33,482 nt of DNA from JBGMEA01 sp964444065 (GCA_964444065.1 CAYUFL010000019.1:1-33482); one strand, 5' to 3'. Shown: positions 16,241-25,180, counted from the stretch's first letter. Notes: generated from the sequence alone by a model not told the origin. Numbers and translations: made by a program.

Positions 16241-16846
16241 TTATTTCGTTATTTCATCCATAGTCAAATGCGCATATTTCCTTGACTGCATGATAATACC
16301 AACTACAGTCAGCAGAAGTATAACCGCTAAGTAGTAAAGTGGGTAGGAAGCGTTATCGGGAGAAATCAAATCAACATCCAAAATGGTGTTCGTAATATTT
16401 CCGCCGATCAAATAACCCATACCGATAAGCAACAGAAGTGATCCGGAAAATGATGATGCAACAATAATATAAGGCTTCATTATTTTTATAGCCATTACTG
16501 CGAAAATCAATGCACCTGCAGCCATTGCCGCTAATACAATCCAATCAGAAAGTGGGCGAATATATCCGGATACAATGACTATTACCATAGCTCCTATCAG
16601 TGCACCTGAAATGGCAAAGCCAACTTTATAATATTGATAGGCGAGGAATGCGAAAATGACAGCAACGATAATTGCAATGATGATACAGAGCCATGAATTG
16701 TCGCCGAGCTCCTGAATGATCCATATACTGCTCAAGAACCCGAGAATCGCTCCGTTGAATGTAATCCAATACCGGTACAACCCGGCACCCATCATTAATG
16801 TGATGATACCAATCAGCATAAGGAATATACTACTGAGAACAGACAT
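16241..16846 (-). CDS. Polytopic membrane protein, DUF4203/TMEM198-like
   Basis: A 201-residue, very hydrophobic protein with about six or seven predicted transmembrane segments, beginning at residue 5 (SSIFLMLIGIITLMMGAGLYRYW) and ending with a short charged tail. Repeated Gly-rich helix patterns (GAILGFLSS, GALIGAMVIV, SFSGSLLLLIGMGYLIGG) resemble the internal repeats of the DUF4203/TMEM198 group, whose function in bacteria is unknown. It is monocistronic, between the dehydratase operon and glmS, with a perfect consensus promoter and a ~75-nt leader. The ATG has a GGGG site. Family naming is by resemblance only; membrane location is clear. Confidence 0.75.
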   Translation of the reverse strand: MSVLSSIFLMLIGIITLMMGAGLYRYWITFNGAILGFLSSIWIIQELGDNSWLCIIIAIIVAVIFAFLAYQYYKVGFAISGALIGAMVIVIVSGYIRPLSDWIVLAAMAAGALIFAVMAIKIMKPYIIVASSFSGSLLLLIGMGYLIGGNITNTILDVDLISPDNASYPLYYLAVILLLTVVGIIMQSRKYAHLTMDEITK

Positions 16847-16925
16847 AACAATTACCCCGTTTCCTGTAAATCAGCGAAATGAATGAAAGTATGTTGTTAA
16901 GGAATTTGTTTTAAATATTATGTTC

Positions 16926-16954
16926 ATTATAGGCAAAAAAGACGTTAATGTCAA
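16926..16954 (-). promoter_or_regulatory. Perfect consensus sigma-A promoter
   Basis: On the minus strand TTGACA (16949-16954), exactly 17 nt, and TATAAT (16926-16931). Every consensus base and the spacer length match. It drives the polytopic membrane protein gene. Confidence 0.88.
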
Positions 16955-16958
16955 TGAA

Positions 16959-17004
16959 GATTGAAACGTATTATATATATACAATAATACAATACGTTTG
17001 AATC
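16959..17004. repeat. 14-bp inverted repeat upstream of the consensus promoter
   Basis: Arms 16959-16972 and 16991-17004 match at 13 of 14 positions, with a perfect 9-bp inner part (16964-16972 with 16991-16999) and an 18-nt AT-only-like spacer. It lies 4 bp upstream of the -35 box of the membrane-protein promoter and 2 bp past the glmS terminator. It could be an operator or a secondary transcript structure. Confidence 0.7.
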
Positions 17005-17006
17005 TA

Positions 17007-17033
17007 CAAAAAAGGCACCCTTTAACGGATGCC
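17007..17033 (-). terminator. Terminator after glmS
   Basis: A 7-position stem with one mismatch (17014-17020 with 17027-17033) is followed by TTTTTT on the minus strand, 10 bp after the glmS stop. Confidence 0.8.
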
Positions 17034-17042
17034 GATTCTTAT

Positions 17043-18875
17043 TTATTCTACTGTAACAGATTTTGCAAGATTTCTTGGTTTATCAACGTCACATCCCTTA
17101 TGAACAGATGTGTAATAGGCTAAAAGTTGCAATACGATGACTGCCGGGATGACTGCTGCATCGTCAAAGATGTCATCAATCCAAATAACCTGATCCGCGA
17201 TTTTTCCGACCTTGGCACCTTTTTTTTGTGCGACAGCGACAACGTAGGCTCCCCGTGCTTTGATTTCTTCGATATTGCTGATAATTTTATCCAGATATTC
17301 CCCGGTTTGTGTGCATAATGCAACAACGACCGAACCCGGTTCCAGCAATGCAATCGGTCCGTGCTTGAGTTCGCCTGCAGGATATGCTTCCGCGTGGATA
17401 TATGAAATTTCTTTCATTTTCAGCGCACCTTCCATAGCCAGATAATAATCAAGTCCGCGTCCGATATAAAAGACGCTGTTTAGGGAAGTGAATATTTTTG
17501 CTGTTTCTGCAATCTGTTCGGATAATTCCAGCACGGATGATAAGTGTTCAGAAAGTTCAGTGCATGCTGCAATCATACTTGTCAGATCATTTTGTAACAG
17601 ATTCCCGGAGAGTTGTCCCATCTTCAATGCTGCGAGCATCATGCAGATTACCTGAGTGGAATATGCTTTTGTTGAAGCAACAGCAATTTCGGGACCAGCC
17701 CAAGTATAAAGCACATCGTCTGCTTCTCTCGTCACGCTGCTGCCGACTACATTCGATATCGCAAGAATTCTGGCTCCTGCACTTTTTGCCAGACGCATAC
17801 AAGCAAGGGTATCAGCCGTTTCACCGGACTGACTGACTGCGATAAACAGCGTATGATCATTCAGGATAGGATTGCTGTATCGGAATTCAGAAGCAATTTG
17901 CATTTCGACTGGTTTCCTGGCATATTTCTCGATTAAAAGTTTACCGATACAACCGGCGTAGTATGCTGTGCCGCAAGCGACAATCCATATTTTGTCAATT
18001 TGATCAAAATCGTCTTTGGTCAGTTTGAAGCTGTCAAGGACTATTTCACGGTTTTCCGGGAATAGACGACCCCTGAGTGTGTTTTCGACAGAAGCGGGCT
18101 GCTCAAAGATTTCTTTGAGCATAAAGTGCTCGTAGCCGCCTTTGCTGGCAGCATCCGCATTCCATGTTACGTGATAAATCTCTTTTTCAATCATGCGTTT
18201 GTTTTCATCAAAAAGACTGACGCTTTCGTTTGTCAATACTGCAATCGTTCCGTTATCGATCAGGTATACATCTCTTGTATATTCCAAAATGGCGGGGATG
18301 TCGGATGCAATGAAATTTTCTCCTTTTCCGAGACCAATGACAAGCGGGCTGTCTTTTCGGACGGCGATCACTTTATCCGGTTCATTCGCGCATACGATGG
18401 CTAGCGCGTATGCACCTTTCAATTGTTTGACTGCATCAGTAACGGCGCTCAGAAAATCTTCATGGTAACAATCCCGAATCAAAAGCGCGATCACTTCCGT
18501 GTCTGTTTCCGAAAGAAAATGGTATCCTTTTGAGATCAACTCAGCTCGAAGCTCCTGATAATTCTCAATAATACCATTATGAACCAGTGCAATCAGCCCA
18601 TCTTCACTGCAATGCGGATGTGAGTTACGATCCGAAGGAGCACCATGCGTCGCCCATCGGGTATGTCCGATTCCCACGCAACCGATAACCGGGTTTTGTA
18701 AGAGATGATTCTCCAAGACTTTTAAACGCCCCTGATATTTTTTTACAATTATTTTACTTTCTTTACAAACGGCAATGCCGGAAGAATCATACCCCCGATA
18801 TTCTAACTTTTCCAGTCCGCCGGTGAGCACTTGGGATGCATCCCGTTCTCCGATGTATCCTACAATTCCGCACAT
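17043..18875 (-). CDS. glmS: Glutamine-fructose-6-phosphate aminotransferase (isomerizing)
   Basis: A 610-residue enzyme that makes glucosamine-6-phosphate from fructose-6-phosphate and glutamine, the first step to UDP-GlcNAc and peptidoglycan. It starts MCGIVGYIG, giving the catalytic N-terminal Cys2 of the Ntn glutaminase domain, with EYRGYDSSGIAV, GHTRWATHG and HNGIIENY. Two SIS sugar-isomerase domains follow (about 290-425 and 460-600), with ACGTAYYAG, AVSQSGETADTL and the C-terminal DKPRNLAKSVTVE that closes the active site. Full length. The ATG has AAAGGAG upstream, and the ~220-nt leader carries a glmS ribozyme, so expression is under feedback by glucosamine-6-phosphate. Confidence 0.98.
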   Translation of the reverse strand: MCGIVGYIGERDASQVLTGGLEKLEYRGYDSSGIAVCKESKIIVKKYQGRLKVLENHLLQNPVIGCVGIGHTRWATHGAPSDRNSHPHCSEDGLIALVHNGIIENYQELRAELISKGYHFLSETDTEVIALLIRDCYHEDFLSAVTDAVKQLKGAYALAIVCANEPDKVIAVRKDSPLVIGLGKGENFIASDIPAILEYTRDVYLIDNGTIAVLTNESVSLFDENKRMIEKEIYHVTWNADAASKGGYEHFMLKEIFEQPASVENTLRGRLFPENREIVLDSFKLTKDDFDQIDKIWIVACGTAYYAGCIGKLLIEKYARKPVEMQIASEFRYSNPILNDHTLFIAVSQSGETADTLACMRLAKSAGARILAISNVVGSSVTREADDVLYTWAGPEIAVASTKAYSTQVICMMLAALKMGQLSGNLLQNDLTSMIAACTELSEHLSSVLELSEQIAETAKIFTSLNSVFYIGRGLDYYLAMEGALKMKEISYIHAEAYPAGELKHGPIALLEPGSVVVALCTQTGEYLDKIISNIEEIKARGAYVVAVAQKKGAKVGKIADQVIWIDDIFDDAAVIPAVIVLQLLAYYTSVHKGCDVDKPRNLAKSVTVE

Positions 18876-18940
18876 AAAAATAATCTCCTTTACGCAAAAG
18901 TAAACCAGTCCTTCCGGATATCATATCCAAAAAAGAGGTT

Positions 18941-19097
18941 CTTTTCGTAAAGCAAGCCCGAATTTGTCGCTGCGATTACTCCCAGAATTTATCGGTCTCT
19001 GACGGTTCTTTACGTACCGCAAGGCATCCGCCGAATATTCGATCACCTTGTCCTCGTCAACCTGTACGCATAACGCACCCGCACAGGTTCTGGCGCT
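18941..19097 (-). ncRNA. glmS ribozyme/riboswitch
   Basis: The minus strand between the glmS promoter and ATG carries the conserved glmS self-cleaving core. It has A|GCGCCAGAAC with cleavage expected between 19097 and 19096. The P2 helix is CCTGT with ACAGG. The conserved GTTGACGAGG is at 19052-19061, then ATCGAA, and CGGCGGATG at 19025-19033. CAAGG pairs with CCTTG around the core. A 7-bp helix between 19008-19014 and 18946-18952 closes the 3' accessory domain. In the known class, glucosamine-6-phosphate acts as the cofactor for cleavage and the cut mRNA is degraded. The 3' boundary is approximate. Confidence 0.95.
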
Positions 19098-19133
19098 AAA
19101 ATACTTTTAACGAATTAGAAGTAAATTTGTTTC

Positions 19134-19161
19134 ATTATATCATACTTTATAGCATATACAA
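19134..19161 (-). promoter_or_regulatory. Promoter for the glmS transcript
   Basis: On the minus strand, TTGTAT (19156-19161), a 16-nt spacer and TATAAT (19134-19139), with TGA before the -10 as an extended element. It lies about 37 bp upstream of the ribozyme cleavage site, as expected. The interval from glmS to nrdJ (18876-19300) is filled by this promoter, the ribozyme and the nrdJ promoter. Confidence 0.75.
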
Positions 19162-19225
19162 AGAAACAAAATATTGAATACATGTTAAATTGAATAATTT
19201 TTTTTCTGCATTTCTGTTTTTCTTA

Positions 19226-19253
19226 TTGCATTCGACATGATATTTGATATACT
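19226..19253 (+). promoter_or_regulatory. Promoter for nrdJ
   Basis: TTGCAT (19226-19231), a 16-nt spacer and TATACT (19248-19253), with an extended -10 TGA. The leader to the nrdJ start is only about 40 nt, too short for a cobalamin riboswitch, and no B12 box is visible. Confidence 0.65.
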
Positions 19254-19300
19254 ATATGCAGACATGAACAAACTCACAACACAAGATATTGAGGTATGGT

Positions 19301-22270
19301 ATGATTAAAGACATTTCCGAACTGATTAAGCGAAATTTTACAAAAGAACTCGAAGAACATCCCGGAAAAACAGTATATGATTTATTTACGTATAAAACGA
19401 TCGATGCGAAAATCATTGACCATGCGACAGGCGAAGCAATTGTCGACATGCAGGATTTGGAGTTTCCGGAACATTATTCAAAAAACGCATGCAACATTAT
19501 TGCTTCAAAATATTTCCGAAAAGCGGGATTGGGCAATACGGAAGGGCATGAAACCAGTATGCGACAGCTTGCTGACAGAATGGTCGGTTTTTGGGCAGAT
19601 TCACTCAAGGATGAAGGGATTATCCGAAGTGATGAGCAGTGGCAGATATTTTACGATGAAATGGTCTATGCGCTCCTTGCTCAAATGTGGGCTCCGAACT
19701 CACCGCAATGGTTCAATACAGGCATAAAACGCAGTTACGGAATTTCCGGTGATGATGATGAATTATATTACTATGACCTTGAAAAAAAACGTGTTGTCAA
19801 AAGCGCGGATCGCTATACCCGCACGCAGGCGTCCGCATGTTTTATTCTTTCCATACAAGATACATTGATCGGAGAACACTCCATCAGCGAGCAATATGTG
19901 ACGGAAACCAAGCTTTTCAAAGGAGGTTCCGGAGTAGGCACCAATTTTTCGCCGCTCAGAGCCGAAAATGAAAAACTGTCCAGCGGCGGCGTTTCATCAG
20001 GCGTTATGAGTTTCCTGAAAGGTCTCGACCGCAATGCGGGAGCCATCAAATCAGGAGGAACGACCAGAAGAGCCGCGAAGATGCTTATTTTGGATATTGA
20101 TCATCCCGAAATTGAGAGTTTCATCACATGGAAGTCACGGGAAGAAGAAAAAGTCCGTGCGCTCGGAAAGATGGGATATGATATTTCCATGGATGGCGAA
20201 GCATATGCTACAGTCAGCGGACAGAACGGCAATAACTCGGTTCGCGTCAATCATGATTTTATGCAAAAAGTCATGGGTTTGGAAACAGATCCGGATGCTG
20301 ATTTTGTTTTGCACGGCAGAAAAAACGAACAGATTTCGAAGACTGTTTCTGTTAAACGCCTTTGGGATTTAATTGTGAAATCGGCATGGGAATGCGCTGA
20401 TCCGGCACTTCAATTTGACGATATTTTTAACGGATGGCATACATGTCCCGCAGGAGAAGACGGAAAATACGGAGAAAAATACAATCGAATCAATGCGACC
20501 AATCCCTGCAGCGAATATGCATTTTTGGATGATACATCCTGTAATCTGGCATCAATCAATATTTATAATTTTTATGATACGCAAAAAAAGACGATCAATC
20601 TGGATTCTTACCTTCATGTCGTGGGACTGGTGCAGCTTGTTCTTGAGGCAAGCGTTCATTGGGGACAGTTCCCCACAAAAGATATTGCAAGAAAAACACA
20701 TTTATTCCGTACAACAGGTCTCGGACTTGCGAATGTTGCATCCTTGCTGATGGTGATCGGGTACGGCTATGATACGGAGGAAGCACGCAATATCGTGGCG
20801 GGGCTGTCATCGCTGATGACAGGATATTCCTATTATGTGTCCTCATTAATGGCGAAAGCAGTCGGTCCGTTCGAAAAATATGAAAATAATAAACAATATC
20901 TTAACAAGGTGCTGCGCAACCACGCAAGATGTGCGCTGGCGATGAGAGATTCGTTTGAAGATTTGGATTACAGTCCTTTCGTTCTGAATGAAGAGTTGTT
21001 CGGATATATGGGACTGCAGGATATGGCTGATTACTGTCAAAAAGTTTGGATGAATGCACTCATCTCTGCAGAACAGAATGGCGTTAGAAATGCGCAAGTA
21101 AGCGTAATTGCACCAACAGGTACCATTTCTTTTGCGATGGATTGCGGAGCAACTTCAGTAGAACCGTTTTATTCTCATGTTGTATACAAAAAACTTTCCG
21201 GCGGCGGGACACTGGAGATGGTGAATCCGATTTTGGAAGAATCGCTTCAGAATTTAAATTATTCTCAACAGGAAATCGAGGAAATAAAGGATTATATTTT
21301 GGAAAAAGATCCGAGCGGTTATTTCCTGCATTATTCTTTGATGGACGCACCTTGCATTAAAAACGAGCACCGTACTATCTTTGCGACTGCAAATGAAATT
21401 TCACCCGAAGGTCATGTTCTCATGGTATCCGCTATCACGCCTATGATCAGCGGCTCTGTTTCAAAGACTGTCAATCTGCCGTCGTACGCTACGGAAGAAG
21501 ATATTTCCAATATATATATACTTTCATATACATCCGGTGTGAAAGCAATTTCGATTTACCGTGACGGCTGCAAGGCGTGCCAACCGCTCAACCTTGGCGC
21601 GGAAGACGGCGTGAACGAAGGTGATTTGGGACAGATGCAATACAGTGATTTGCTGAAATTCGCACAAAATTGCCGCAACAGCGTCCCCGAGCGATTAAGA
21701 CCATCCGGGATGCGAATGAGCAGAACACATTCTGCAAAAATCGGAGATATTGAACTTTATGTTACAATCGGGTTTTATCCTGACGGAAACATGGCTGAAT
21801 TGTTTGTTTCTACAGATAAAGAAGGCACTGTCGTTAAAGGACTTCTCGCAGCACTTTCAAAAACAATTTCCAATATGCTTCAATACAATGTCCCGGCAAA
21901 AGAGATCGCAAGGCTGTTGCGCGGACAGCAATTTGAACCGAGTGGGTTTGTCAGCCGACACCCGTATATTAAAAACGCTACTTCGATCGCAGATTTGCTC
22001 AGTAAAATCATTGATATCGAACTTGGTGATTTTACAAGATGTCAGGTGAAACCGGAAAGTTTCAAACCTGTCTGCGAAGATGAGATAGAAAGCAAGAATG
22101 CAATTGACAAAAAAGATTCTCCGAGAGATAATGATAAACAGACAACAAACTTTGCATCGGAAGAGCGCATTTACGGAGAGGTCTGTCCGAACTGTTCGTC
22201 CACACAGATGTATCGCAACGGAACGTGCAAGGTCTGCAAAGAATGCGGAACAACGACCGGTTGCAGTTAG
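19301..22270 (+). CDS. nrdJ: Adenosylcobalamin-dependent ribonucleotide reductase, class II
   Basis: A 989-residue enzyme reducing ribonucleotides to deoxyribonucleotides with coenzyme B12, oxygen-independent radical chemistry suited to anaerobes. Signatures: WAPNSPQWFNTG, ASACFILSI with the first redox cysteine, FKGGSGVGTNFSPLR, GGTTRRAAKM, the active-site NPCSEYAFLDDTSCNLASIN, and APTGTISF. The C-terminus carries a Cys4 zinc-ribbon-like module (CPNCSS and CKVCKECGTTTGC) that matches the long NrdJ type. The ATG at 19301 is preferred over the upstream in-frame TTG at 19289 because GAGG lies 6 bp before it. It is followed 10 bp later by a TraB-family gene, whose ribosome site overlaps the nrdJ stop. 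Confidence 0.97.
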   Translation: MIKDISELIKRNFTKELEEHPGKTVYDLFTYKTIDAKIIDHATGEAIVDMQDLEFPEHYSKNACNIIASKYFRKAGLGNTEGHETSMRQLADRMVGFWADSLKDEGIIRSDEQWQIFYDEMVYALLAQMWAPNSPQWFNTGIKRSYGISGDDDELYYYDLEKKRVVKSADRYTRTQASACFILSIQDTLIGEHSISEQYVTETKLFKGGSGVGTNFSPLRAENEKLSSGGVSSGVMSFLKGLDRNAGAIKSGGTTRRAAKMLILDIDHPEIESFITWKSREEEKVRALGKMGYDISMDGEAYATVSGQNGNNSVRVNHDFMQKVMGLETDPDADFVLHGRKNEQISKTVSVKRLWDLIVKSAWECADPALQFDDIFNGWHTCPAGEDGKYGEKYNRINATNPCSEYAFLDDTSCNLASINIYNFYDTQKKTINLDSYLHVVGLVQLVLEASVHWGQFPTKDIARKTHLFRTTGLGLANVASLLMVIGYGYDTEEARNIVAGLSSLMTGYSYYVSSLMAKAVGPFEKYENNKQYLNKVLRNHARCALAMRDSFEDLDYSPFVLNEELFGYMGLQDMADYCQKVWMNALISAEQNGVRNAQVSVIAPTGTISFAMDCGATSVEPFYSHVVYKKLSGGGTLEMVNPILEESLQNLNYSQQEIEEIKDYILEKDPSGYFLHYSLMDAPCIKNEHRTIFATANEISPEGHVLMVSAITPMISGSVSKTVNLPSYATEEDISNIYILSYTSGVKAISIYRDGCKACQPLNLGAEDGVNEGDLGQMQYSDLLKFAQNCRNSVPERLRPSGMRMSRTHSAKIGDIELYVTIGFYPDGNMAELFVSTDKEGTVVKGLLAALSKTISNMLQYNVPAKEIARLLRGQQFEPSGFVSRHPYIKNATSIADLLSKIIDIELGDFTRCQVKPESFKPVCEDEIESKNAIDKKDSPRDNDKQTTNFASEERIYGEVCPNCSSTQMYRNGTCKVCKECGTTTGCS

Positions 22271-22280
22271 GGAGTATTGA

Positions 22281-23447
22281 TTGAGCGGAAACGTTACGAT
22301 AATCAACATCGGCGCCAAAACGATTTATTTGTTGGGGACAGCACATGTCTCAAAAGAAAGCGCCGATGAAGCATATGATTTGATTCATGAAATGAAACCG
22401 GACAGCGTTTGCATTGAGCTGGATAACGATCGGTTGTCCAACCTCAAAAATCAGGATCAATGGAAAGAACAGGATATCATTACCATCATAAAGCAGAAAA
22501 AATCTGCTTTTCTTCTTGTTAATCTGATTCTGTCATCCTACCAAAAACGTATTGCAGACCAATTTGGTGTAAAACCCGGGCAGGAGATGATCAGCAGTAT
22601 ACAGGCGGCCGAAGAAATCGGTGCGCGTATTGTTCCTGTCGATCGCAGTATCCGCACGACATTTATGCGAATCTGGCGAAAATTGAAGTTCTGGGATAAA
22701 ATGAAACTGATTTTCAACATAACTTACAGCTTTTTTGACGATACGGAAATAAGTAATGATGATTTGGAAAATCTGAAAACTCAGGATATGCTGGAATCTG
22801 CGCTCAGCGAACTGGGTAAATCGTTTCCTTCCTTGAAGACATATCTTGTCGATGAACGTGATATTTATTTGTCCCAAAAAATCAAAAGAGCACAAGGCAG
22901 TATTATTGTTGCTGTCGTTGGTGCTGCACATACGCCGGGCGTGACACAATATATTGAACAGGATATCAGTGTCAGGGAATACGATGTTGTGCCGCCGGCA
23001 TCAAAAGTATGGAAAGTAGCAGGGTGGGGGATTCCGATTCTGATTATCGGAATGATTGTATTGACGTTTGTGTTGGACTCCGCTTCTTCCGGATGGAATC
23101 AAATCCTGCATCTGGTTCTGTATTGCGGAACATTTTCGGCGATCGGTACGTTGCTTGCAGGCGGGCATCTTCTTTCCATTCTGACTGCATTTATTGCAGC
23201 TCCTTTTACAGCAATCAATCCGATACTTGCCGCAGGGTGGTTTGCGGGACTTACGGAAGCAGCGATCAGAAAACCGAAAGTAGAAGATTTTAATAGATTA
23301 TCCGAGGATCTTTCATCGTTGAAAGGTCTTTGGAAGAACAAACTGACGAAAGTACTGCTTGTTGTAACACTTGCCAATATCGGAAGCGCGATCGGAACAT
23401 GGACAAGCGGCATTGATATTTTCGTTAAACTCAAGGATATTTTTTAG
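22281..23447 (+). CDS. TraB/PrgY family membrane protein
   Basis: A 388-residue protein of the TraB family, known from PrgY/TraB of Enterococcus (inhibiting peptide pheromone) and from the wider TIKI/GumN group of metalloprotease-like folds. The conserved GTAHVSKES (residues 18-26) and GAAHTPGV motifs carry the paired His residues, with RTTFMRIWRKL between. The last ~150 residues contain about four transmembrane segments, starting VAGWGIPILIIGMIVLTFVL. The start is TTG, supported by AGGGAG 6 bp upstream; no nearby ATG fits. Tightly packed between nrdJ and a MATE exporter (10 and 18 bp), it is likely co-transcribed with them. The substrate is unknown. Confidence 0.88.
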   Translation: MSGNVTIINIGAKTIYLLGTAHVSKESADEAYDLIHEMKPDSVCIELDNDRLSNLKNQDQWKEQDIITIIKQKKSAFLLVNLILSSYQKRIADQFGVKPGQEMISSIQAAEEIGARIVPVDRSIRTTFMRIWRKLKFWDKMKLIFNITYSFFDDTEISNDDLENLKTQDMLESALSELGKSFPSLKTYLVDERDIYLSQKIKRAQGSIIVAVVGAAHTPGVTQYIEQDISVREYDVVPPASKVWKVAGWGIPILIIGMIVLTFVLDSASSGWNQILHLVLYCGTFSAIGTLLAGGHLLSILTAFIAAPFTAINPILAAGWFAGLTEAAIRKPKVEDFNRLSEDLSSLKGLWKNKLTKVLLVVTLANIGSAIGTWTSGIDIFVKLKDIF

Positions 23448-23465
23448 CAGCGAAGGTTGATTCAA

Positions 23466-24851
23466 ATGAAACGACAATTGAGATCTCTTGATAAAAGGGA
23501 TTTTATTTTGACGGGAAAACTGTCAAAAGTAATATGGAGCATCAGCGCACCGTTGATGCTGAACAATTTAATTCAGACCGTATACAATCTGACTGACTCA
23601 ATGTTCATTACTTTGATCAATCCGCTTGCGGTAGGAGCGGTTTCTTTTTTGTTTCCGATCATCTATAACAACATGGATGTTGCCATCTGCTTTTCGGTTG
23701 CGGCGATGTCGTTAATTGCGCAGTACACCGGCGCAGGCAGGCAGGACAAAGCGAAAACGTGCGCGGTTCAATTGGTGATTCTTTCTTTTGTTCTCTGTGC
23801 GCTGTTGATTATACTGAACTATGCATTTGGTCCGATGCTTGCTGGATTGCTTGGTTTGAGCGGCGAAATGTACGATTATGGAATGGATTATTTCATGATC
23901 ATCATATGGGAAATACCGTTCATTTTTTTGATGAATATTTATAGTGCGGTTCGCCAGGGTCAGGGAGACACAGTATCACCGATGATATACAGTGTTATTT
24001 CCGTATTGCTGAATATTATACTGGATCCGATTTTTATGTTTGTTTTCGATATGGGACTGCAGGGTGCAGCCGTCGCAACAATATTGGCACGCGTTGCAGT
24101 GAGTATCCCCGAAGTGATTACGCTTGCAAATACCCAAACCGGCATTCGACTTCGTCTTCGGCACCTGCAATACAACAAAGAAAGTATGAAGCAACTGCTG
24201 TCGGTCGGATTTCCTGCAATGATAGGCGAAACGGTTTCCAATATGGGTTTTCTTGTCCTGAATTTTTTTATCATCGGATACGGAGATATTACAATGACTG
24301 CATTCGCAATCGGGAACCGTATTCTGAATGTTGTGACGTTGCCGATCATGGGTATCGGAAGCGGGCTTGCAGTTATTATAGGACAAAATCTTGGTGCAAA
24401 ATGTATTGCGCGTGCAAAAGAAGCAGTCAAAATCAGTATGATAATTGGCTGTGCCATTATGATCTTGGGTGGATTGCTTATGGTTGTCACAGCCGATATG
24501 ACTGTCGGTTTTTTTGCGGGGAATGAAGGGGGTATCTTTGATCAGGGTAAAACTTACCTGATTTATCTTGGATATTCCAATGTGTTTATGGCAATTTTTA
24601 TGGTATTTATGGGTGTGTTCCAGGGTTCCGGACAATCTCGTTCTATGATGGTAATGTCTATGATTCGTCTTTGGGTTATCCGATTGCCGATTCTGTGGCT
24701 CCTCGGACATTTCACGTCATTGTCCGAAGCTTCCGTCTGGATATCCATGAGCTTTAGCAATGCGGTTGTAGATGTGATTTGTTGGATTGTTTATCGGAGA
24801 GGGAAATGGGAGAACGGCAGGATTGAGAATGACAAAAATGACGCACTTTAA
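23466..24851 (+). CDS. MATE family multidrug/cation exporter
   Basis: A 461-residue inner-membrane exporter with about 12 transmembrane helices, driven by Na+ or H+. The N-terminal KLSKVIWSISAPLMLNNLIQTVYNLTDSMFI motif, the internal VRQGQGDTVSPMIYSVISVLLNIILDPIF, and the second-half repeat FPAMIGETVSNMGFLVLNFFI with GVFQGSGQSRSMM are those of the DinF/NorM superfamily. The ATG at 23466 is preferred over TTG at 23457 since GAAGG lies 9 bp before the ATG. It is the last gene of the nrdJ-traB group; no clear terminator follows. The transported compound cannot be deduced. Confidence 0.93.
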   Translation: MKRQLRSLDKRDFILTGKLSKVIWSISAPLMLNNLIQTVYNLTDSMFITLINPLAVGAVSFLFPIIYNNMDVAICFSVAAMSLIAQYTGAGRQDKAKTCAVQLVILSFVLCALLIILNYAFGPMLAGLLGLSGEMYDYGMDYFMIIIWEIPFIFLMNIYSAVRQGQGDTVSPMIYSVISVLLNIILDPIFMFVFDMGLQGAAVATILARVAVSIPEVITLANTQTGIRLRLRHLQYNKESMKQLLSVGFPAMIGETVSNMGFLVLNFFIIGYGDITMTAFAIGNRILNVVTLPIMGIGSGLAVIIGQNLGAKCIARAKEAVKISMIIGCAIMILGGLLMVVTADMTVGFFAGNEGGIFDQGKTYLIYLGYSNVFMAIFMVFMGVFQGSGQSRSMMVMSMIRLWVIRLPILWLLGHFTSLSEASVWISMSFSNAVVDVICWIVYRRGKWENGRIENDKNDAL

Positions 24852-24909
24852 TGAAAGCTCTTTTGTTTTTTGTTATGATAAGATATGATAAATGAATTGA
24901 GGTGTTACA

Positions 24910-25110
24910 ATGACTACATTGTCGAATTTGGGTAATTTTTTCAATGAGATTCTTCCTGTTTTTGGTTTTTTGCTTTTGCTTTCCGGCATTTTGTTCTTAG
25001 TATTTTTAAAAAACAAGTTAGAGCAATATTTCGAAAATATGAAACGAATCGGAACCGATATCAGGCGTATTGCGGATCGCTTGGAAGAAGATCGACATTT
25101 ACGATCATAG
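24910..25110 (+). CDS. Small single-pass membrane protein
   Basis: A 66-residue protein: a hydrophobic helix at about 15-33 (LPVFGFLLLLSGILFLVFL), then a charged, probably coiled-coil tail (KLEQYFENMKRIGTDIRRIADRLEED). The GAGG site and ATG are well placed, and a weak TATGAT -10-like box is at 24884-24889. It lies 58 bp after the MATE gene and 70 bp before threonine aldolase. I do not recognise a family. Coding is supported by start-site quality and the coherent helix-plus-coiled-coil layout. Confidence 0.75.
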   Translation: MTTLSNLGNFFNEILPVFGFLLLLSGILFLVFLKNKLEQYFENMKRIGTDIRRIADRLEEDRHLRS

Positions 25111-25180
25111 GTTGACAGCGGACGACGCTATCACTCTGAAATAAGAGGTATTTCCAATGATTGTCCGGAGGAAAGAGAAA

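Noticed and set aside
19170..19300. Possible cobalamin riboswitch upstream of the B12-dependent nrdJ
   Set aside because: The interval between promoter and start is about 40 nt and no B12-box-like sequence is visible.
23976..24710. A 244-residue minus-strand frame inside the MATE gene
   Set aside because: Histidine/lysine/asparagine-rich translation is the mirror of hydrophobic codons in the sense gene; no ribosome site.
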